Shown here in pieces: positions 6,408 to 15,080 of a stretch of DNA of 16,823 nucleotides. The position numbers and the translations under genes were made by a program. Origin of the DNA: Desulfobacterales bacterium (GTDB lineage Bacteria; Desulfobacterota; Desulfobacteria; Desulfobacterales; UBA2174_A); contig JALOPD010000056.1 in the NCBI GenBank assembly GCA_025454075.1, positions 1 through 16,823 on the forward strand. The letters are read 5' to 3'. A model generated the notes under the pieces. It saw only the letters and a program-made list of their open reading frames with translations, was not told the origin of the DNA and searched no databases. Within the stretch, counting starts at the first letter, position 1; every line of letters starts with the position of its first letter.

Positions 6408-7157
6408 ATGATCATGTTCACCCCCAGCACACCCTATGTCCCGGGAACCTATGCCAAGAAGCGGCCGGAGGCCGGAAGGGTGGCCGCCCAGTACGTGCAG
6501 GAGTGGGAGGCCCGCCGCCAGAGGCTTTCCCAGAAAAAAACGGCGGCACCCGAAATCCCGCCCTGCATCTGCTTTTCACGCAAGGTCGGCGTCGGGGCCC
6601 TGGAAGTGGCGGACATCCTCTCCCGCAAGCTCCACATGCGGGTGGCCGACCGCGAGATCCTGGAGCACATGAGCGGCGAGACCCGCCTGGACAAAGAAAC
6701 CGTAAAATTCTACGACGAACTGTACCCGGGGAAAACGGTCGAATTGTCCGCCCTGCTGTTCGGGAAAAAATCCTTCCAGATGGACGACTACCTCCGCAAC
6801 CTGGTGAACGCCGTTTACTCCATCGCCGCCATCGGGTCGACGATCTTCGTCGGCCGGGGGACCCATCTGATCCTGCCCCGCGACCGCGTTCTGGCCGTGC
6901 GTCTCATCTGCTCGGACGGCTTCCGCACCGAACGGCTGGCATCGCTTCTGAAAATCGGCGCCGAAGAGGCGGGCAGGACGCTTTCCAAGATCGACCGGGA
7001 GCAGAAGGCCTTCTTCAAAAAGGCCTTCGGCAAGAAAGACGCGCCGGCCTCCGAGTTCGACCTGGTCGTCAACTTCGACCATCTCGCCGACCCGCGGCTG
7101 GCGGCGGATGTGGTGGCGCGCTGCTTCCGGAAAAAATTCGGCATCGCGGCCGAGTAG
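6408..7157 (+). CDS. cytidylate kinase-like family protein
   Basis: 249 aa from ATG at 6408, chosen because AAGGGAGGT (6394-6402) lies just upstream; the frame is open to 6321 but lacks such a site there. The body resembles the Cytidylate_kin2 family: a degenerate P-loop-type segment CFSRKVGVGALEVADILSRK (residues 55-74), then VADREILEHMS (79-89), a helix-rich middle, STIFVGRGTHLILPRDRVLAVRL (144-166) and a C-terminal ASEFDLVVNFDHL with basic end. Family members are P-loop nucleotide kinases whose substrates are mostly unproven. Here the loop is not a classical GxxxxGKS/T, so phosphotransfer is uncertain. The first about 50 residues are Pro/Arg-rich and look flexible. No signal peptide or membrane segment was seen. 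It stands alone between the hydrogenase and liv operons, with a probable terminator 130 bases downstream. Confidence 0.75.
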   Translation: MIMFTPSTPYVPGTYAKKRPEAGRVAAQYVQEWEARRQRLSQKKTAAPEIPPCICFSRKVGVGALEVADILSRKLHMRVADREILEHMSGETRLDKETVKFYDELYPGKTVELSALLFGKKSFQMDDYLRNLVNAVYSIAAIGSTIFVGRGTHLILPRDRVLAVRLICSDGFRTERLASLLKIGAEEAGRTLSKIDREQKAFFKKAFGKKDAPASEFDLVVNFDHLADPRLAADVVARCFRKKFGIAAE

Positions 7158-7286
7158 CAGCAGCCGGATCGGTTTCGGGTGCAGGCCGGGCTTCGGAACG
7201 CCGGCCGGATGCCATGCCCTGGGTTCTCCACGGCGCGGTATTTGGGACCGGGAGCGCCGCCGGTGCCGGCCTGGCATCTTCACACC

Positions 7287-7326
7287 AAACACGCGACACG
7301 GCCGAAGGGTCCGAAGCGTGTTTTTT
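7287..7326 (+). terminator. probable intrinsic terminator after the kinase-like gene
   Basis: AAACACGC (7287-7294) pairs with GCGTGTTT (7316-7323), and CGGCC/GGTCCG can pair inside the loop with one bulge. The right arm runs into TTTTTT at 7321-7326. It sits about 130 bases past the kinase-like stop and before the livK promoter region, so it would separate the two transcription units. Confidence 0.6.
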
Positions 7327-7340
7327 CGTAATGCCTGAAA

Positions 7341-7391
7341 GGTCAAACCATTATAAAACTCTTGACCTGCCGGCGCTGGAAAAGTAAAAGC
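7341..7391 (+). promoter_or_regulatory. candidate livK promoter with GGTCAA/TTGACC inverted repeat
   Basis: TTGACC (7362-7367) and TAAAAG (7386-7391) are 18 bases apart, a plausible sigma-70 promoter. The -35 hexamer is also the right half of a perfect inverted repeat, GGTCAA (7341-7346) and TTGACC (7362-7367), 21 bases centre to centre, with an AT-rich ATTATAAAA between. An operator overlapping the promoter is possible. Only pattern matching supports this. The remainder of the 7158-7476 spacer shows nothing else I can name. Confidence 0.35.
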
Positions 7392-7476
7392 ACTTCCGGT
7401 CGAAATCATGCCGCCTTCCACCGGCGCGGCCGCCGGGGGGAACGGCTCAACCACAACCGCGAAAAGGAGGTACCCC

Positions 7477-8751
7477 ATGGCTCACTGCACGCCCCGTATC
7501 AACCCCTGGCTTCTGGTAGGTGCAGCCGTCTGCCTGCTGCTGAGCGCCGCCGCCGGACCGTCCATGGCCCAGGAGAAGGTCATCAAGATCGGCACGATTT
7601 TCCCCTTGACCGGCCCCGTGGCGCTGGCCGGCCAGCGCTGCCAGGCCTCGGTCCAGACCGCGGTCGAGATCATCAACAACAAGTACCCCAACATCAAGGT
7701 GCCGCTCGCCGCCCAGGAGGGCATTCTCGGCGGCCACAAGATCGTGCTGGTGCACGCCGACAGTCAGGGCAAGCCCGATGTGGGCAAGACCGAGGCCGAG
7801 CGGTTGATCAACCAGGAGGGCGTCTACGCCATCATCGGCTCCTACAACAGCTCGGTCAGCAAGCCGGCAAGCTTTGTCGCCGAACGCGCCAAGAAAATCT
7901 TCATGTGCGGGGCCTCCAGCTCAGCAGCGCTGACCCAGCGCGACATGAATTTCTTCTTCCGCATGGCCCCCACCGACGAGACCGAGTCCATGGAGTTCGT
8001 CGAGGTCATGAAGTGGACCAACAAGACCCAGCCGGGCGCCAACCTGAAGACCATCGGCGTCATCTACGAGAACAGCGAGTTCGGCAAGCACGCGGCCGAG
8101 GAAGCCAAGAAGGCGGCCGCCGCCGCCGGCTTCCAGGTCACGGCCGACGTGCCCTTCAGCCCCGGCGCCACCAACCTCGACAGCGAGGTGCAGACGCTCA
8201 AGTCCAAGAACCCCGATGTCATCTTCGGCGCCTGCCTGGGGGCCGACTACTCCCTGTGGGTCCGCACCATGAAGAAGATGGCGTGGATGCCCAAGATGAC
8301 CCTCAACTATTGCACCGGCTACCAGGACCCCGTCATCACCAAACAGCTCGGCGACGACGCCAATTACTTCATGGGCTCCACCGGCTACTCGCCCCAGTTT
8401 GCATCGCTGATGCCCGCCGTGGCCGAGGTGGAGAAGATCTTCACGGTCAAAACCGGCGTGCCGTTCGACAGCGACAGCATCCAGGAAGCCGTGGCCATGT
8501 TCGTGCTCGCCCAGGCGATCGAGAAGGCCGGGACGCTCGACTCCGAGACGGTGGCCAAGACCCTGCGCGCCAACACCTGGGAGTCCCCGCTCTCCCTGGG
8601 CGGCAAGGTGGCTTTTGCCACGGGCGGCCAGAACATCAAGGCCGAGAGCATCATCACGCAGCTGCAGGGCGGCGAGTACAAGCGCATCTTTCCCGAAGGG
8701 CTGGCGGACACCAAGATGATATTCCCCATGAAGCCCTGGAACCAGCGGTAG
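7477..8751 (+). CDS. livK: branched-chain amino acid ABC transporter substrate-binding protein
   Basis: 424 aa from ATG at 7477, with a strong AAAGGAGG (7463-7470); an upstream ATG at 7408 in the same frame lacks a site. The N-terminus is a signal peptide (hydrophobic WLLVGAAVCLLLSAAA, residues 11-26) with likely cleavage after SMA at residue 31, so the protein is periplasmic. The mature start EKVIKIGTIFPLTGPVAL is typical of Peripla_BP_6/LivJ-type type I binding proteins. Other conserved stretches are VYAIIGSYNSSVS, KTIGVIYENSEFGK and NPDVIFGACLGADY. It captures the substrate and delivers it to LivHM. The family also binds amides, urea and aromatic acids, so leucine-type specificity is inferred from the label only. 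It is separated from livH by about 300 bases containing a hairpin and repeats. Confidence 0.93.
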   Translation: MAHCTPRINPWLLVGAAVCLLLSAAAGPSMAQEKVIKIGTIFPLTGPVALAGQRCQASVQTAVEIINNKYPNIKVPLAAQEGILGGHKIVLVHADSQGKPDVGKTEAERLINQEGVYAIIGSYNSSVSKPASFVAERAKKIFMCGASSSAALTQRDMNFFFRMAPTDETESMEFVEVMKWTNKTQPGANLKTIGVIYENSEFGKHAAEEAKKAAAAAGFQVTADVPFSPGATNLDSEVQTLKSKNPDVIFGACLGADYSLWVRTMKKMAWMPKMTLNYCTGYQDPVITKQLGDDANYFMGSTGYSPQFASLMPAVAEVEKIFTVKTGVPFDSDSIQEAVAMFVLAQAIEKAGTLDSETVAKTLRANTWESPLSLGGKVAFATGGQNIKAESIITQLQGGEYKRIFPEGLADTKMIFPMKPWNQR

Positions 8752-8760
8752 CGGACACGA

Positions 8761-8800
8761 CGGGTCCCGCTGCCGGCCTCGCGCCTGCAGCGGGAACCCG
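8761..8800 (+). other. strong hairpin directly after livK
   Basis: CGGGT and CCGCTGC pair with GCAGCGG and ACCCG, giving 12 base pairs with a small bulge around a 12-14 base loop. It starts 10 bases past the livK stop. No T run follows, so it is more likely an mRNA-stabilising or partial attenuation structure than a full terminator. That would fit the usual higher expression of binding protein over permease. Confidence 0.55.
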
Positions 8801-8829
8801 GTTGACGTTTGTTCGCGGATCCGTTTGAG

Positions 8830-9049
8830 GTTTTAGTGTTTGGTGTTTCGTACTTATTAATCGTCTCGAAATAGTACCGTCATGCCGGACTTGATCCGGC
8901 ATCCAGAACGAGTTGAATTCACTGGATTCCGGCTAAACGCATGCCGGAATGACAACGTAAAGGCAATTATGGGACCGTTAATAGTGTTGGGGCGAAACAC
9001 CCAATACCAAAACACCCAAACACCCATAAACCAAACACTCAACACTCCG
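8830..9049. repeat. outer GTGTTT/AAACAC word-repeat arms in livK-livH spacer
   Basis: The left arm is GTTTTAGTGTTTGGTGTTTCG-like (8830-8850). The right arm (8993-9049) is a longer run of AACACCC, ACCAAAC and ACACTC words. GGTGTTTCG at 8842-8850 and CGAAACACC at 8993-9001 are exact reverse complements. The right arm ends about 5 bases before the livH ATG. The enclosed DNA includes a separate palindromic element (8879-8953). No coding potential was seen. Confidence 0.6.
8879..8953. repeat. GTCATGCCGG-type palindromic repeat (MITE-like)
   Basis: About 75 bases with imperfect terminal inverted repeats: the left end begins GTCATGCCGGACTTGATCC and the right end closes with ATGCCGGAATGAC. Internal CATCCAG and CTGGATTCCGG also pair. 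Elements with this signature are scattered in many proteobacterial genomes. There is no transposase in the window. It is nested inside the AAACAC-type arms. Confidence 0.7.
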
Positions 9050-9054
9050 ATCCC

Positions 9055-9915
9055 ATGGACACCTTGCTGCAAGTCATGCTGGACGGCATGCTCAACGGCC
9101 TTCTCTACGCTCTGGTGGCGGTCGGGCTGTGCCTGATCTGGGGCGTGATGGACGTGATCAACTTCGCCCACGGCGAGTACCTGATGGTGGCCATGTACGT
9201 CAGCTACTGGCTGGGGTTCCTTGCGAAAATCGACCCCCTGATCTCGATCCTCGCCGGCGGCGCCTTCATCTTCATTTTAGGGGCGCTGACCTACAAACTG
9301 ATCATCCGCCACACCGTCGGCAAACCCCCGCTCTCGGCCCTGCTCGCCACCTTCGGGCTGGCCATGCTGCTGAAAAACCTGTGCCTCAACCGGTTCACCC
9401 CCAACTTCCGCATCCTGTCCGACACCTGGCTGGGGGACCGGACGTTTCAGCTGGGGGCGCTCATCGTGCCCGTGCCCCAGCTGACCGCGGGTATCCTGGC
9501 GCTCGCCGTGGTGGGGCTGATCTTCTTCATGATCCGCAGCACCCGCTTCGGCTGGGCCGTCCAGGCCACCGCCATGGACCGCGACGCCGCCGAACTGATG
9601 GGCATCAACACCGAAAAGATCTACATCCTGGTGTTCGGCATCGGCGGGGCCACGGTCGGCATCGCCGGGGGCATCATGCCCACGTATCTCGCCGTGCACC
9701 CGGAGGTCGGCTCCATGTTCGGCCTGATCGCCTTTGTCTGCGTCGCCATGGGCGGCTTCGGCAGCATCCCCGGGGCCTTCCTGGCGGCGATCCTCATCGG
9801 GGTCGTGGAAGCGCTCGGCGGCTACTACATCGCCCCGGTCTTCAAGTACGTGGCCGTGTTCGGGCTCTATCTCGCGGTCGTGTTCCTGCGGCCCAAGGGT
9901 ATTTTCGGATGGTGA
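9055..9915 (+). CDS. livH: branched-chain amino acid ABC permease LivH
   Basis: 286 aa; an integral membrane permease of the LivH type with about eight hydrophobic segments. Characteristic stretches: GLLYALVAVGLCLIWGVMDV followed by INFAHGEYLM near residues 15-45, LLATFGLAMLLKNL, MGINTEKIYILVFGIGG and AMGGFGSIPGAFLAAILIGV. The C-terminus is LRPKGIFGW. It forms the transmembrane pore with LivM. ATG at 9055 opens at the usual family N-terminus but has no visible Shine-Dalgarno sequence, because the AAACAC repeat arm runs to within about 5 bases of it; ATG at 9076 is a less likely alternative. Its end overlaps livM by 7 bases (ATGGTGA), implying translational coupling. Confidence 0.92.
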   Translation: MDTLLQVMLDGMLNGLLYALVAVGLCLIWGVMDVINFAHGEYLMVAMYVSYWLGFLAKIDPLISILAGGAFIFILGALTYKLIIRHTVGKPPLSALLATFGLAMLLKNLCLNRFTPNFRILSDTWLGDRTFQLGALIVPVPQLTAGILALAVVGLIFFMIRSTRFGWAVQATAMDRDAAELMGINTEKIYILVFGIGGATVGIAGGIMPTYLAVHPEVGSMFGLIAFVCVAMGGFGSIPGAFLAAILIGVVEALGGYYIAPVFKYVAVFGLYLAVVFLRPKGIFGW

Positions 9916-10918
9916 CCCCCATGCATCACGCTGCGCTGCAACGCAAAGACCTGATCGGGCTCGCCCTGGCGGCGATGCTGGCCCTGCTGCCGGCGCTGCC
10001 CGCGGTGGCGGACAACTCCTTCCGCATGCACGTGCTGATCCTGATTCTGCTTTTTGCCAGCATGGCCCAGGCCTGGAACATCATCGGCGGCTACGGCGGC
10101 CAGGTGTCGTTCGGCCACTCGGTCTTCTTCGGCATCGGCGCCTACGGCGCGGGAATGGCGGTCGTCACCTACGGCGGCAGCCCCTGGCCGGGGATCCTGA
10201 TCGGCATGCTGACGGCCGCCGTGGTGGCCGTGCTCATCAGCTACCCCTGCTTCAAGCTGAGCGGGCATTACTTCGCCATCGCCACCTTCGCCGTCGTCGA
10301 AATCTTCAACCGCATGTTCCTGGTCTGGTATTGGGTGGGCGGTGCGCTCGGCCTCGACTACCCCCTGGTCAAGGAGGGGTTCAAGAACCTGATGTGGTAC
10401 GACTCCAAGACCGGCTACTACTACTGCGCGCTCGTTCTGTTCGTGCTCGTCTTCGGCATCGTGCGGTTCCTGGAGCGCCACCGTTTCGGCTATTACCTGC
10501 GGGCCGTACGCGAGGGCCAAGAGACCGCCGAGTCGCTGGGCGTCAACAGCACGGCCGTGAAGCTCGGCGCCATGGCCTTGTCGGCGGCGCTCGCCGCCCT
10601 GTGCGGCGCCTTCTTCGTTCAATACAACCTACGCGTCGACCCGCCGATGGTCATGTCGCTCGACATGTCGATGAAGTTCGTACTGGTCACCATCCTGGGC
10701 GGAACGGGCACCCTGGCCGGACCGCTGCTCGGCGCCGCCGTGCTGATCCCGCTCCAGGAGTACACCCGGGCGCTGTGGGGCGGCCTCGGCGCCGGGGTCG
10801 ACCTGATCATCTTCGGGCTGCTGATCATGGTCATCGTCATCAAGCAGCCGGCCGGCATCGGCGGGATCGTCCGCGACATCTCCCGGCGCATCGGCCGCCG
10901 CGAAAGGAGTGGACGCCC

Positions 10919-10922
<4 letters not shown>
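9909..10922 (+). CDS. livM: branched-chain amino acid ABC permease LivM
   Basis: 337 aa from ATG at 9909, overlapping the livH stop; ATG at 9921 is also possible. It is a polytopic membrane protein, the second half of the permease pore. Motifs of the family: AQAWNIIGGYGGQVSFGHSVFFGIGAYGA (split as residues about 52-80), AVREGQETAESLGVNSTAVKL with the EAA-like cytoplasmic loop, and LGGTGTLAGPLLGAA. Hydrophobic segments are spaced through the length. The tail is basic (SRRIGRRERSGRP), consistent with a cytoplasmic end. The stop overlaps the TTG start of livG by 3 bases. Confidence 0.93.
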
Positions 10923-11669
<747 letters not shown>

Positions 11670-11677
<8 letters not shown>

Positions 11678-12386
11678 TCCGATCTTGAGCCTGGCCGACA
11701 TGCACGCCGGCTACGACGGGGTGCCGGTGGTCTTCGGGGTGTCGCTGGAGGTCATGCCGGGCGAACTGGTCGCCATCGTGGGGGCCAACGGCGCCGGCAA
11801 GTCCACCACCCTGCGCGCCATCGTGGGCCTCAACCACCCGCTGCAGGGCGCCATCCGCTTCGAGGGCCTGGACATTTCGCGGCTGCGTGCCCACCAGACG
11901 CTCGCCCTCGGCATCAGCTACGTGCCCGAGGGGCGGCGGGTGTTTGCCAAGCTCTCCGTCGAAAAAAACCTGTCGCTGGGCGCCTACACGGAAAAATCCG
12001 ACGCCGAAATCCAGCGGCGCCTGGAAGAGATGCTGGAACTCTTCCCCGTGCTGCGCAAACGGGCGCGCCAGACCGCCGAAACGTTGAGCGGCGGCGAGCA
12101 GCAGATGCTCGCCATCGCCCGGGGCCTGATGTCGCGGCCCAAGCTGCTGATGCTCGACGAGATGTCGCTGGGCCTGATGCCGGCGCTGGTGGAGAAGATG
12201 ATGGAGACCATCGCCGCCATCAACCGCACCGGGGTCACCGTGCTGCTGGTCGAGCAGATGGTCCAGGAGGCCCTCGAGATCGCCCACCGCGGCTACGTGC
12301 TCCAGAGCGGCCGCATCGTGCAGACCGGCAGCGCCCGGGAGCTGATGGACTCCGAGGAGGTCCGCAAGGCCTACCTGGGAATGTAG
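11670..12386 (+). CDS. livF: branched-chain amino acid ABC transporter ATPase LivF
   Basis: 238 aa; ATG at 11670 with AAAGGAGG (11653-11660), overlapping livG by 8 bases. Motifs: Walker A GANGAGKST (38-46), the LivF-style YVPEGRRVFAKLSV (84-97), canonical signature LSGGEQQ (139-145), Walker B LLMLDEMSLGL with E164, and LLVEQ (192-196), where Gln sits at the H-loop position as usual in LivF proteins. It provides the second ATPase half with the canonical signature. It is the last gene of the five-gene liv operon. Confidence 0.95.
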
Positions 12387-12391
12387 GCATG

Positions 12392-12470
12392 AAGCTGAAA
12401 GCTCAGGGCTCAAAGGCCATCATCGACGACCCATGTTCTTTTCAGCTTTCAGCCTTGAGCCTTCAGCCGG
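12392..12470. repeat. GCTGAAAG/GGCTCAA inverted word-repeat element after livF
   Basis: The left arm has GCTGAAAGC (from 12394) and GGCTCAA (12408-12414). The right arm has TTGAGCC (12455-12461) followed by TTCAGCC, plus an extra TTCAGCTTTCAGCC run. The arms can fold as nested pairs around a unique centre (12417-12440). It starts about 6 bases past the livF stop, like the repeats after the GltD-like gene and hoxY. There is no T run. Confidence 0.55.
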
Positions 12471-12536
12471 CATCACCATTTCCAGCCCTTGGACGCCGGT
12501 CGCGCCATTCACCGGAATTCGACGGTCCGGATTCGG

Positions 12537-12758
12537 TCAGTCCTCGTCATCCAGGAAGGGGTCGCTCGGCAGCACGTCTTTCAGGGTGGCCGCCTTTTTG
12601 AAGTCCTTGGGCGACTCGAAGGCCGCGGGGTCGGCCTTCCCCTCCTTGATATTGCGCAGCTCGAACACCTGACCTTTCTGTTTAACAAGTTGTTCTCGCA
12701 ACACGGCTGTGGTGTTGCCCCGGGTTCCGGATCGATCAACCCGCCCCACCCGCCACAT
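12537..12758 (-). CDS. hypothetical short protein or C-terminal remnant
   Basis: A minus-strand frame between livF and the histidine kinase. From ATG at 12758 it is 73 aa; the frame is open to 12872, and GTG at 12704 would give 56 aa. None has a convincing ribosome-binding site. The last about 50 residues (for example VFELRNIKEGKADPAAF and SDPFLDDED at the end) are hydrophilic, with GC-rich third positions like real genes nearby, while the N-terminal part looks less coding. I do not recognise a family. It may be a small native protein or the tail of a larger decayed gene. It converges with livF and is divergent from the kinase gene. Confidence 0.4.
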   Translation of the reverse strand: MWRVGRVDRSGTRGNTTAVLREQLVKQKGQVFELRNIKEGKADPAAFESPKDFKKAATLKDVLPSDPFLDDED

Positions 12759-12910
12759 GCCGTCTGCCCAAATTTGCCTTGAAAAAGATAGCAAAAACCA
12801 GGCCAATTGGGATGGATGTCGAGGCCCCGCTGCCTTGCGCTTTCCCGAAAAACGGCTATGATGGACCGGCAAAAACGGTTGGTTTTCAGGGTTTTTTCAT
12901 TAGGGATCCG

Positions 12911-15067
12911 ATGCAGATTTCCAAGGATACGTTAGCCGGCCGCACGATCGTGACCGTCGTGTACGTCGCCGTCATCGCGCTGCTGGCGGCCGGGGTTCTC
13001 CTCGGGGTGTGGACCGCCCGGGAGATGAACGACGTGGTGACGGACCAGTTCAACGCGCAGCAGATGGTGATCGCGCAGACGGCCAAGGCCCGCGTCGAGC
13101 GCGAAATCGGGGAAATCAAGCGCGAGCTTTTCTATCAAGCGCAGGCCCTCCGGGAAAAAACCGCCGACCCCCGGGAACTGGCCGCAGCCCTGCAGCAGAG
13201 CCTGGCGAGGCTGTCGGAGAGCGGTGTGCGCCGGGTGGAAGTCGTCGACCGTGAGTCTCGCCGAGTTTTCACGGGCGGCCTGCACGGCAGCTGGTCCGAA
13301 CGCCGCCTCGCGGAAACCGGCCTCTACGACGAGGTGCGCTTCACCTCCCAGGAGGAGCCCGCCTTCTGGGTCTCTCCGATGCGGGCCGATGCCGCCGGCG
13401 AGGAGATGACGATCGCCGCCCGCCTGACGCCCGACGCCGGCCGGTTGCTGGTGTTTCACCTCAACGTGTCGGCGCTGCTGTCCGCCATCGTCAAGCCCAT
13501 CCAATCCGGCAAGACCGGCTACTCCTGGGTCATCGACCCGGAGGGTCGGTTCATTTATCACCCGAACCCGGATTTTGTCGGCCGCGACGCCTTTTCGGTC
13601 CGCGACGAAAAATTCCCCGGCATCTCCAACGAGCGCATCCACTTCATTCAGAAGGAGAAGATGCTCAGGGGAGAGCAGGGAACGGGCTGGTATTATTCGG
13701 GCTGGCACCGCGGCTACACCGGGCCGACCAAGAAACTGATCGCCTATTGCCCGATACGGATCGCCGAGAGCCCCCCCCGCTTCTGGTCGGTCGCCGTGGT
13801 GGCGCCGCAGTCCGAGGTGGAGGAGGCCTTGCGCCGGGGGTCTTTCCGGCTGCTGCTCATGCAGGGTCTGGTGGTTCTTGCAGTGATTCTCGGTGCGGGC
13901 GCCATCATTTGGCTGGAGAACCGCTGGTCGAGCGTTCTGGAGGCCAAGGTCCTCGCAAAAACGGACGCCTTGGCCAAATCCGAAGAAAAATACCGCTCGC
14001 TGGTGGAAAGCGCCGAGGACCTCATCTTCACCGTCGACCGCGAAGGCCGCTTCCAGTCGCTGAACACTTTCACGGCCAAGTTTTTCGGCGGCGCGCCGGA
14101 GGCCTTCGTCGGCCGGCACCTGTCCAGCGCCTTCCCGGAGCCGAGCGCCGCCCACCAGGCCAGGCTCATCGCCCAGGTGCACCTCTCCGGCAAGAGCATG
14201 CGCGAAGAGTTCGAGCTGCCGATGGGCGAACGCTCCGCCTGGATCAGCGCCAATTTCATGCCCGTCAAGACGGAAACCGGCGGCATCGGGGCCATCCTTT
14301 GCATCGCCCGCGACATCACCGAAACCAAGAACCTGCAGCGCCAGCTGGTGAACGCCGAGAAACTCGCCAGCCTGGGGACGCTTGCCGCCGGGGTGGCGCA
14401 TGAGATCAACAACCCCCTGGGGGTGATCCTCGGCTTCTGCGAGCTGCTGCTGCGCAAGGCCGAAAAGGGCACCCAGCAGTTCGAGGACCTCCAGACCATC
14501 GAGCGCCAGGGGCTGCTCTGCAAGGAAACCGTCGAGAACCTGCTCTCCTTTGCCCGGGCGGAAAAGCAGCCGCGGGAATACTCGGACCTCAACGCCGGCA
14601 TCGAGGAGATCGCCAAGATCGTGCGCCACCTCATCGAGAAAAACGGCATCACCCTCGTGCTGGAGCTGGGGGAGGGCCTGCCGCCGGTCAAGGGGGACGC
14701 CCGCCAGCTGCAGCAGGTGTTCCTCAACCTGATCACCAACGCCATGGCCGCCATGGAAAGCGGCGGGGTGCTGACCATCCGCACCTTCCTGGAGCGGTCC
14801 ACCCGGCGCGCCGTGGCCCTGTTCCAGGACACCGGCTCGGGCATCCCGCCGGATCACATCGACCACATCTTCGAGCCCTTTTTCACCACCAAGCCCGAAG
14901 GCCAGGGCACCGGCCTGGGCCTGTTCGTAAGCTACGGCATCATCACGAGCTACGGCGGGACCATCGAGTGCGCGAGCACCCCGGCCGCGGCCCTCGGCAA
15001 GCAGACGGGTACCACGTTTACGGTCAAGCTGCCCACCGGCTCGAAAGAGGACCTATCGGCAACATGA
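12911..15067 (+). CDS. Cache-PAS sensor histidine kinase
   Basis: 718 aa from ATG at 12911, after AGGGA at 12902-12906; the frame is open to 12779, but that extension precedes the first membrane helix and looks non-coding. Order of domains: TM helix at about 12-33; a periplasmic double-Cache-like sensor up to about 310, with TGYSWVIDPEGRFIYHPNPD (202-221) typical of dCache; TM helix at about 315-334; PAS at about 357-471; HisKA with phospho-acceptor H497 in AAGVAHEINNPLG; HATPase with an N-box around N606/N610, DTGSGIP (640-646), FEPFFTTKP and GQGTGLGL (664-671). This is the NtrB/ZraS-like kinase architecture. It would sense an extracytoplasmic small molecule and phosphorylate the regulator encoded 13 bases downstream. 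The ligand is not predictable; proximity to liv suggests an amino or organic acid, which is inference. Confidence 0.92.
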   Translation: MQISKDTLAGRTIVTVVYVAVIALLAAGVLLGVWTAREMNDVVTDQFNAQQMVIAQTAKARVEREIGEIKRELFYQAQALREKTADPRELAAALQQSLARLSESGVRRVEVVDRESRRVFTGGLHGSWSERRLAETGLYDEVRFTSQEEPAFWVSPMRADAAGEEMTIAARLTPDAGRLLVFHLNVSALLSAIVKPIQSGKTGYSWVIDPEGRFIYHPNPDFVGRDAFSVRDEKFPGISNERIHFIQKEKMLRGEQGTGWYYSGWHRGYTGPTKKLIAYCPIRIAESPPRFWSVAVVAPQSEVEEALRRGSFRLLLMQGLVVLAVILGAGAIIWLENRWSSVLEAKVLAKTDALAKSEEKYRSLVESAEDLIFTVDREGRFQSLNTFTAKFFGGAPEAFVGRHLSSAFPEPSAAHQARLIAQVHLSGKSMREEFELPMGERSAWISANFMPVKTETGGIGAILCIARDITETKNLQRQLVNAEKLASLGTLAAGVAHEINNPLGVILGFCELLLRKAEKGTQQFEDLQTIERQGLLCKETVENLLSFARAEKQPREYSDLNAGIEEIAKIVRHLIEKNGITLVLELGEGLPPVKGDARQLQQVFLNLITNAMAAMESGGVLTIRTFLERSTRRAVALFQDTGSGIPPDHIDHIFEPFFTTKPEGQGTGLGLFVSYGIITSYGGTIECASTPAAALGKQTGTTFTVKLPTGSKEDLSAT

Positions 15068-15080
15068 TGAAGGAGGAACG

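Noticed and set aside
7378..7392. Sigma-54 -24/-12 site upstream of livK (GG...GC)
   Set aside because: The spacing between GG and GC is 11 bases rather than the required 10, and flanking bases do not fit the consensus.
8761..8800. Intrinsic terminator after livK
   Set aside because: The hairpin is strong, but GTTGACG follows instead of a T run, so a stabilising structure is the safer call.
8830..9049. CRISPR-like array from repeated AACACCC words
   Set aside because: The words are short, unequally spaced and degenerate, with no constant repeat-spacer unit and no cas genes.
9129..9908. Long upstream extension of the livM frame
   Set aside because: It overlaps livH in another frame and is Arg/Pro/His-rich; LivM begins naturally at ATG 9909 overlapping the livH stop.
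9734..10918. Long upstream extension of the livG frame
   Set aside because: It runs through livH and livM in another frame; the TTG at 10919 with a good ribosome site gives the normal LivG length.
12932..14866. 644-codon minus-strand frame opposite the histidine kinase
   Set aside because: The plus strand carries all kinase motifs in order; the antisense translation has no family features.
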